From assembly GCA_964510535.1 (NCBI GenBank), contig CAZECG010000028.1, positions 1 through 19,834 on the forward strand: 19,834 bases of DNA, read 5' to 3'. The notes below the pieces were generated by a model. It saw only the letters and a list, made by a program, of their open reading frames with translations, was not told where the DNA came from and searched no databases. Below, in pieces: positions 17,701-19,834 of this stretch (position 1 is its first letter; every line of letters begins with the position of its first letter). The translations under genes were made by a program, and so were the position numbers. Source of the DNA: JAJPXC01 sp964510535 (lineage in GTDB: Bacteria > Bacteroidota > Bacteroidia > Bacteroidales > Muribaculaceae).

Positions 17701-18731
17701 ACAAAGGCGCAGGCTACTGGATTATCGACCCGCAAGCCCCCGAGACGCTCACCAACTTCCTGGAAGGCACCAAAAACAGTGCCGGAGCGTATGTCGTCAA
17801 CGGCACCGTGATTGGCGGAGGCTCGAGCTCTGTAGCGTTCCAGGGCAAGGGCGAAAACTGCAAGATGTACTCGTTTGTTGAAGACTATCCCTCAGGCAAC
17901 GCAGGCTCGGTTAACGGTGGTAACACCCTCCAGCGTTACGACATCGGCACCGCCGCGACTTGGGGACAAGCGCCCAACCAGACATTCTCTGAAATATCAG
18001 GCGCTCGCAAGTTCGCTAACACCAACGTCGAACTGTTCGCAACCGACAATGGATTGTTTGTCAGCCAGGTTAGAAATGCTACCATGAACGTCCCAGGCGC
18101 TCCCGCATTCGTCTACATGGACAATAGCGGAAACATCCTGTTCAACTCAGGCAGCGACCTCGAAGGCGTTCTTAACAGCGGCGGCTCAGGCATCGCACTG
18201 ACTCAAGACCTGAAGACCCTCGCCATCGCCGACCCGGCATCAGGCGGTATCACCATTATGAGCGTTGAATGGGACAACAACACGCCGAGCATGACCAAGC
18301 TCTACTCCATCCCCTCCACCGCCGACAACAACAACGAACATCCCCAGATGCGTTTCGACCCGGCAGGCAACCTCCACGTGTTCGCACGCGGCGAGGGCTA
18401 TCGGATGTTCTCATTGGTTAATCCGGAACCTAAAGCGTCAACCCCGGCCCGCAAAGCGCTTATCATCGAGTCGTCAAAAAGCGGCGTAGAGGATGTTGTG
18501 ACCGACCGCGAAGTCAGCCTCAAGGTTTATCCCAACCCCGCTACCGATGTCGTTACCGTCAACGCAGGCGAGGATATCACTTCATTGGCTATCTACTCGC
18601 TCACGGGCGCACAGATGGGTGTAGACACCGAGGTTAACGGCGGCGAAGCTGTCATGAACGTCAGCGCGCTCCAGAACGGTGCATACATCATCAATGTCAA
18701 CGGCAAGAGCGTCAAGCTAATCAAGCGTTAA
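14796..18731 (+). CDS. Secreted multidomain N-acetylmuramoyl-L-alanine amidase with T9SS sorting domain
   Basis: This 1311-residue protein is predicted to cut the muramic acid-peptide amide bond of peptidoglycan. A signal peptide (1-20, cleavage near ALSA) precedes an Amidase_3 domain, about 27-300, with zinc ligands H34 (NPGHG), E80 (FYESNTNLRKAL) and H169 (SIHSNA) and catalytic E265 (VEGYFH). A carboxypeptidase-regulatory-like beta domain follows (about 307-410), then a propeller-like region (about 416-790), an Fn3-like domain (about 793-888) and a second propeller-like region (about 889-1210). The end (about 1239-1311) is a type A T9SS sorting domain: LKVYPNPATDVV, SLAIYSLTGAQ, GAYIINVNGKSVKLIKR. 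It would thus cross the outer membrane by T9SS. The ATG at 14796 is preferred to an in-frame TTG at 14790. Middle-region boundaries are estimates from residue patterns. Confidence 0.9.
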   Translation: MKKIIALSAAALLCGAALSAKTADELRIYINPGHGSWGPNDRPMSILRQVDTVMTVINPNTMSITEANEGHTPDTTAFYESNTNLRKALALLDRLESYGLKFDRTKNQSGTDAAKIGAAKDLTNNIVMSHVKAGPYPYAVAQKTSYNRDLTEIAVEAETNNFDMFISIHSNAASEGSTVNYLPFIYRGTDGVGGDRSPGSRDMAAACWPYAFGVKYQLWTARKTVDQAVIGDVTFYGSESESSAIPGCSGYLGVLKHNVPGFLVEGYFHTYQPSRHRAMNFDADRIEGYQYARGIADYFGLQKESTGEIYGLVRDLHEKFSHDLYTPQYGTNDCYLPLNGVTVTLKKDGAVVATKVTDNHYNGVFVFDNLQPGTYTLELSHPKYKPANKNQKTTVEVKAAETSYPEIFLENIDYVDLGDQYKNYPDELAEEPAVGPADEYVFNQEYVDQPIAELAGKNIRRTIVRGDKAIILAHDDANEPIIVLQDLATKTAVRTLGTAGTVGSIAKIGDITMTAEGVLIGVNADVQAFGGDNMVKIYKWDNNEEDGLPEGNPTLLKEMNHAGNWNNAEFGKTITYSGTLQQGYLLISNISKGKVTIRIELVAFENGKYGAYSYMNFNSNNIGDDKLGDYEFVMSPIHDDHFIITSELLPPMEVKVNKSAAGKPAIVANLPANLIDGTGFRSGFFKYAGKAYMVAPNHVDGKNTGVTLLDVTNGLDKATVVTTTNTALPVPADNTPEGMAKAWAKSGKGMTAANAFVTVNRDTKGAYSSSAINLYVVRADAKLSKITTANAEQPKFRGHFAYDLNMTKDADNYAITFKSTGEANNAKLILTNVNNAEDVITVDLGAVVPGTNTTTFDASDLTAGSQYNWAIEIDSKAIPAASRIFTAHSDGITVGSRGGIVVMTDPEQQSYGKVVVAQGFAQGIEIYNPDLTLQGTYHANASTMNSSNNSSLFRGDQRDGKAYFTDWSDKGAGYWIIDPQAPETLTNFLEGTKNSAGAYVVNGTVIGGGSSSVAFQGKGENCKMYSFVEDYPSGNAGSVNGGNTLQRYDIGTAATWGQAPNQTFSEISGARKFANTNVELFATDNGLFVSQVRNATMNVPGAPAFVYMDNSGNILFNSGSDLEGVLNSGGSGIALTQDLKTLAIADPASGGITIMSVEWDNNTPSMTKLYSIPSTADNNNEHPQMRFDPAGNLHVFARGEGYRMFSLVNPEPKASTPARKALIIESSKSGVEDVVTDREVSLKVYPNPATDVVTVNAGEDITSLAIYSLTGAQMGVDTEVNGGEAVMNVSALQNGAYIINVNGKSVKLIKR

Positions 18732-18757
18732 ACGAATCACCTAACCTTTATTTCCCT

Positions 18758-18790
18758 GAGGGGCCGCCCATAGTTTATGAGCGGCCCCTC
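18758..18790. terminator. Shared hairpin terminator between convergent genes
   Basis: A perfect 10-bp GC-rich stem (GAGGGGCCGC at 18758-18767 with GCGGCCCCTC at 18781-18790) has a 13-nt loop and only a short TT after it. It lies between the amidase (ends 18731) and the minus-strand nuclease-like gene (ends 18825), so it can stop both. Confidence 0.7.
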
Positions 18791-18824
18791 TTGCATCATA
18801 TAAGCGGGTGTGTTGATGGATGAA

Positions 18825-19544
18825 TTACCAATTATTCATATTAACACTCTTCAAGCTCGTATGCATAGCGACCACTCTTTCATAATCTAAAAATTGCACA
18901 CGAGACTTAATCGAGCGAAACATTGAAACACTAATTTTGTCGTTAAACTCTTCTTTACGGCATACGTCAGCAACGATATAAAACTTAGCGAAAAAGTCTT
19001 GTAGCTCATAAAACTTGGATAGCGAGTTCTTAATGTCGGTCGTATGTTCTACTTCATAAAAATCAGAAGGCATTTGACGCTCATTGAACCATATTACATC
19101 CACAGTTCGTGCCTTTCTCAACAAATTGTCATAAGTGAATAGGGGTAGCGTATAGGTATCAGCGACTTCAGATAAATACTTGTCAAGAAACATTCTATTT
19201 TTATCTTGCGGCGGAATATAAGTCAATTTATTCCGATATTTCCCAATTTCAATAAGCAAACCTTGATAGTATCCATGACTAAACCGTGTTTCGCTATCTC
19301 TATTTCCTTCCTTTATTTTAAATTTTTTGAGAACTTTCTCTCGACAATCTTCCAAAGCCCAAAGCCCGGGTTGTATTTTAAAAAATGATTGACTGTCTTG
19401 GACTATTCTCCTTACGGAAGCCGCCGGCGTTTTTGTCTTCCATGTCGAAAAATCAACAATCTCGTTAAGTCTGCGAAGAGTAGCGAACCCACCTTCTTTT
19501 CTTAAAGCTTCTATTACTTGATGTTCTTGGGTTTCTTTTTTCAT
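18825..19544 (-). CDS. Winged-helix plus PD-(D/E)XK nuclease-like protein, possible restriction/defence gene
   Basis: The N-terminus (about 5-65) of this 239-residue protein looks like a HARE-type winged helix: VIEALRKEGGFATLRRLNEIV, TPAASVRRIVQ and a closing PGLWAL. The second half has RTVDVIWF (D149) and DFYEVEHTTDIKNSLSKFYELQDF (E164, E166), a pattern I recall from restriction-nuclease-like proteins with an EVEHTT motif. D149-x14-E164-x-E166 parallels BamHI, whose site uses Glu111 and Glu113 where most relatives have Lys; E99 in a preceding helix could match BamHI Glu77. This is inference from motifs only. The gene is AT-rich compared with its left neighbours, and no methyltransferase lies within the window. 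The ATG at 19544 gives the full winged helix. Confidence 0.6.
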   Translation of the reverse strand: MKKETQEHQVIEALRKEGGFATLRRLNEIVDFSTWKTKTPAASVRRIVQDSQSFFKIQPGLWALEDCREKVLKKFKIKEGNRDSETRFSHGYYQGLLIEIGKYRNKLTYIPPQDKNRMFLDKYLSEVADTYTLPLFTYDNLLRKARTVDVIWFNERQMPSDFYEVEHTTDIKNSLSKFYELQDFFAKFYIVADVCRKEEFNDKISVSMFRSIKSRVQFLDYERVVAMHTSLKSVNMNNW

Positions 19545-19549
19545 ACAAA

Positions 19550-19684
19550 TTATGCAACAGTTTCTACCAGGTCAAGATTTTTCTCACAATACCGTTGACA
19601 AACAGCCATAAACATTTCACGTTTGTGATAGCCCCGTCGCCTACATTGGCCTGATATGTATCTAATTTTTTCATTTAATTCCAA
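19550..19684 (-). CDS. Possible small ORF in the leader of the nuclease-like gene
   Basis: A 44-codon frame begins at a TTG (19684) and ends 5 nt before the nuclease-like gene. The product would start MELNEKIRYIS and contains RRRGYHKREMFMAVCQRYC, basic and Cys-containing. It lies between the promoter at 19717-19748 and the main gene. A competing 36-codon frame with an ATG start (19674 down to 19564, beginning MKKLDTYQ) overlaps it. I cannot tell which, if either, is translated; the first looks more protein-like, the second has the better start codon. Confidence 0.3.
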   Translation of the reverse strand: MELNEKIRYISGQCRRRGYHKREMFMAVCQRYCEKNLDLVETVA

Positions 19685-19716
19685 TCATCACGGTTCGCAA
19701 ATCTCGCGACGTTACG

Positions 19717-19748
19717 CAAAAATAGCGATAACGATTCACATCCCCAAC
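19717..19748 (-). promoter_or_regulatory. Promoter of the nuclease-like gene
   Basis: On the minus strand the -7 box TATTTTTG (19717-19724) is a full match, and GTTG (19745-19748) stands 20 nt upstream with the TTG core. Transcription should begin near 19711, about 165 nt before the main ATG and about 25 nt before the possible small ORF. Confidence 0.55.
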
Positions 19749-19770
19749 TAAAAGGGGGAATAAAACCCCG

Positions 19771-19797
19771 AAAAAACGTCGAATCGCGGGTTCGACG
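19771..19797 (-). terminator. Terminator of a gene beyond the right edge
   Basis: CGTCGAA (19777-19783) and TTCGACG (19791-19797) form a perfect 7-bp stem with a 7-nt loop. On the minus strand six T (19776-19771) follow. A minus-strand gene or RNA ending to the right of the window is implied; no coding sequence is evident in 19798-19834. Confidence 0.65.
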
Positions 19798-19834
19798 GCG
19801 CATAGTAATAAACCTGTGTTTAGGCATATATTTT

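Noticed and set aside
7866..18763. Shared CCCTGAGGGG at two terminators (7866-7875 and 18754-18763)
   Set aside because: The palindromic core is short and its place in the two hairpins differs, so it is probably chance in GC-rich stems.
19788..19795. GGTTCGA resembling a tRNA T-loop
   Set aside because: No T-stem, acceptor or anticodon arm can be drawn around it; it belongs to a hairpin followed by T6 on the minus strand.

Overview
The window reads as a chromosomal segment of a Bacteroidota, most likely Bacteroidales and plausibly Muribaculaceae-like. The basis is house-style promoters (TTTG/TTG, a 20-nt spacer, then TAnnTTTG), a type IX secretion (T9SS) sorting tail on the largest protein, a 6-TM/AraC fusion regulator, lipid A genes and moderate GC. 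Placement below phylum is inference. No rRNA, tRNA, IS element or CRISPR array was found.

Layout. (1) 1-3025: a leftward promoter at the left edge, then the plus-strand run ruvX-def-ettA (Holliday-junction resolvase-like protein, peptide deformylase, translational throttle) ending at a strong hairpin terminator. (2) 3034-5259, minus strand: lpxB followed by an AT-rich membrane acyltransferase with a C9/G9 tract. (3) 5318-6391: a membrane-anchored AraC-type regulator divergent from lpxB. (4) 6551-7885: a lipoprotein and a second exported protein, neither recognised, ending at a hairpin shared with (5) an M23 peptidase/LysM protein on the minus strand. (6) 9244-12068, minus: ispD then recG. (7) 12069-12595: a gene-poor gap rich in structure. 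It holds a promoter, a roughly 90-nt stretch without a convincing ORF and a 21-bp-arm terminator, which together form a good candidate small RNA. (8) 12596-13671, minus: a MIP18/DUF59 (SufT-like) gene overlapping lpxH by one base. (9) 13869-18731, plus: a PD40 beta-propeller protein and a 1311-residue secreted N-acetylmuramoyl-L-alanine amidase with a T9SS tail. (10) 18825-19834, minus, AT-rich: a winged-helix plus nuclease-like protein with its own promoter and a possible short leader ORF, resembling a defence or restriction gene.

Function. Most of the window is envelope biology: lipid A (lpxB, lpxH), isoprenoid precursor supply (ispD), peptidoglycan hydrolysis (M23, amidase) and exported proteins, beside translation and DNA repair genes. 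The least explained parts are the small RNA locus at 12344-12497, the related inverted repeats at 9156-9179 and 12482-12497, the multidomain amidase, the possible contingency tract in the acyltransferase, and the nuclease-like gene at the right end.
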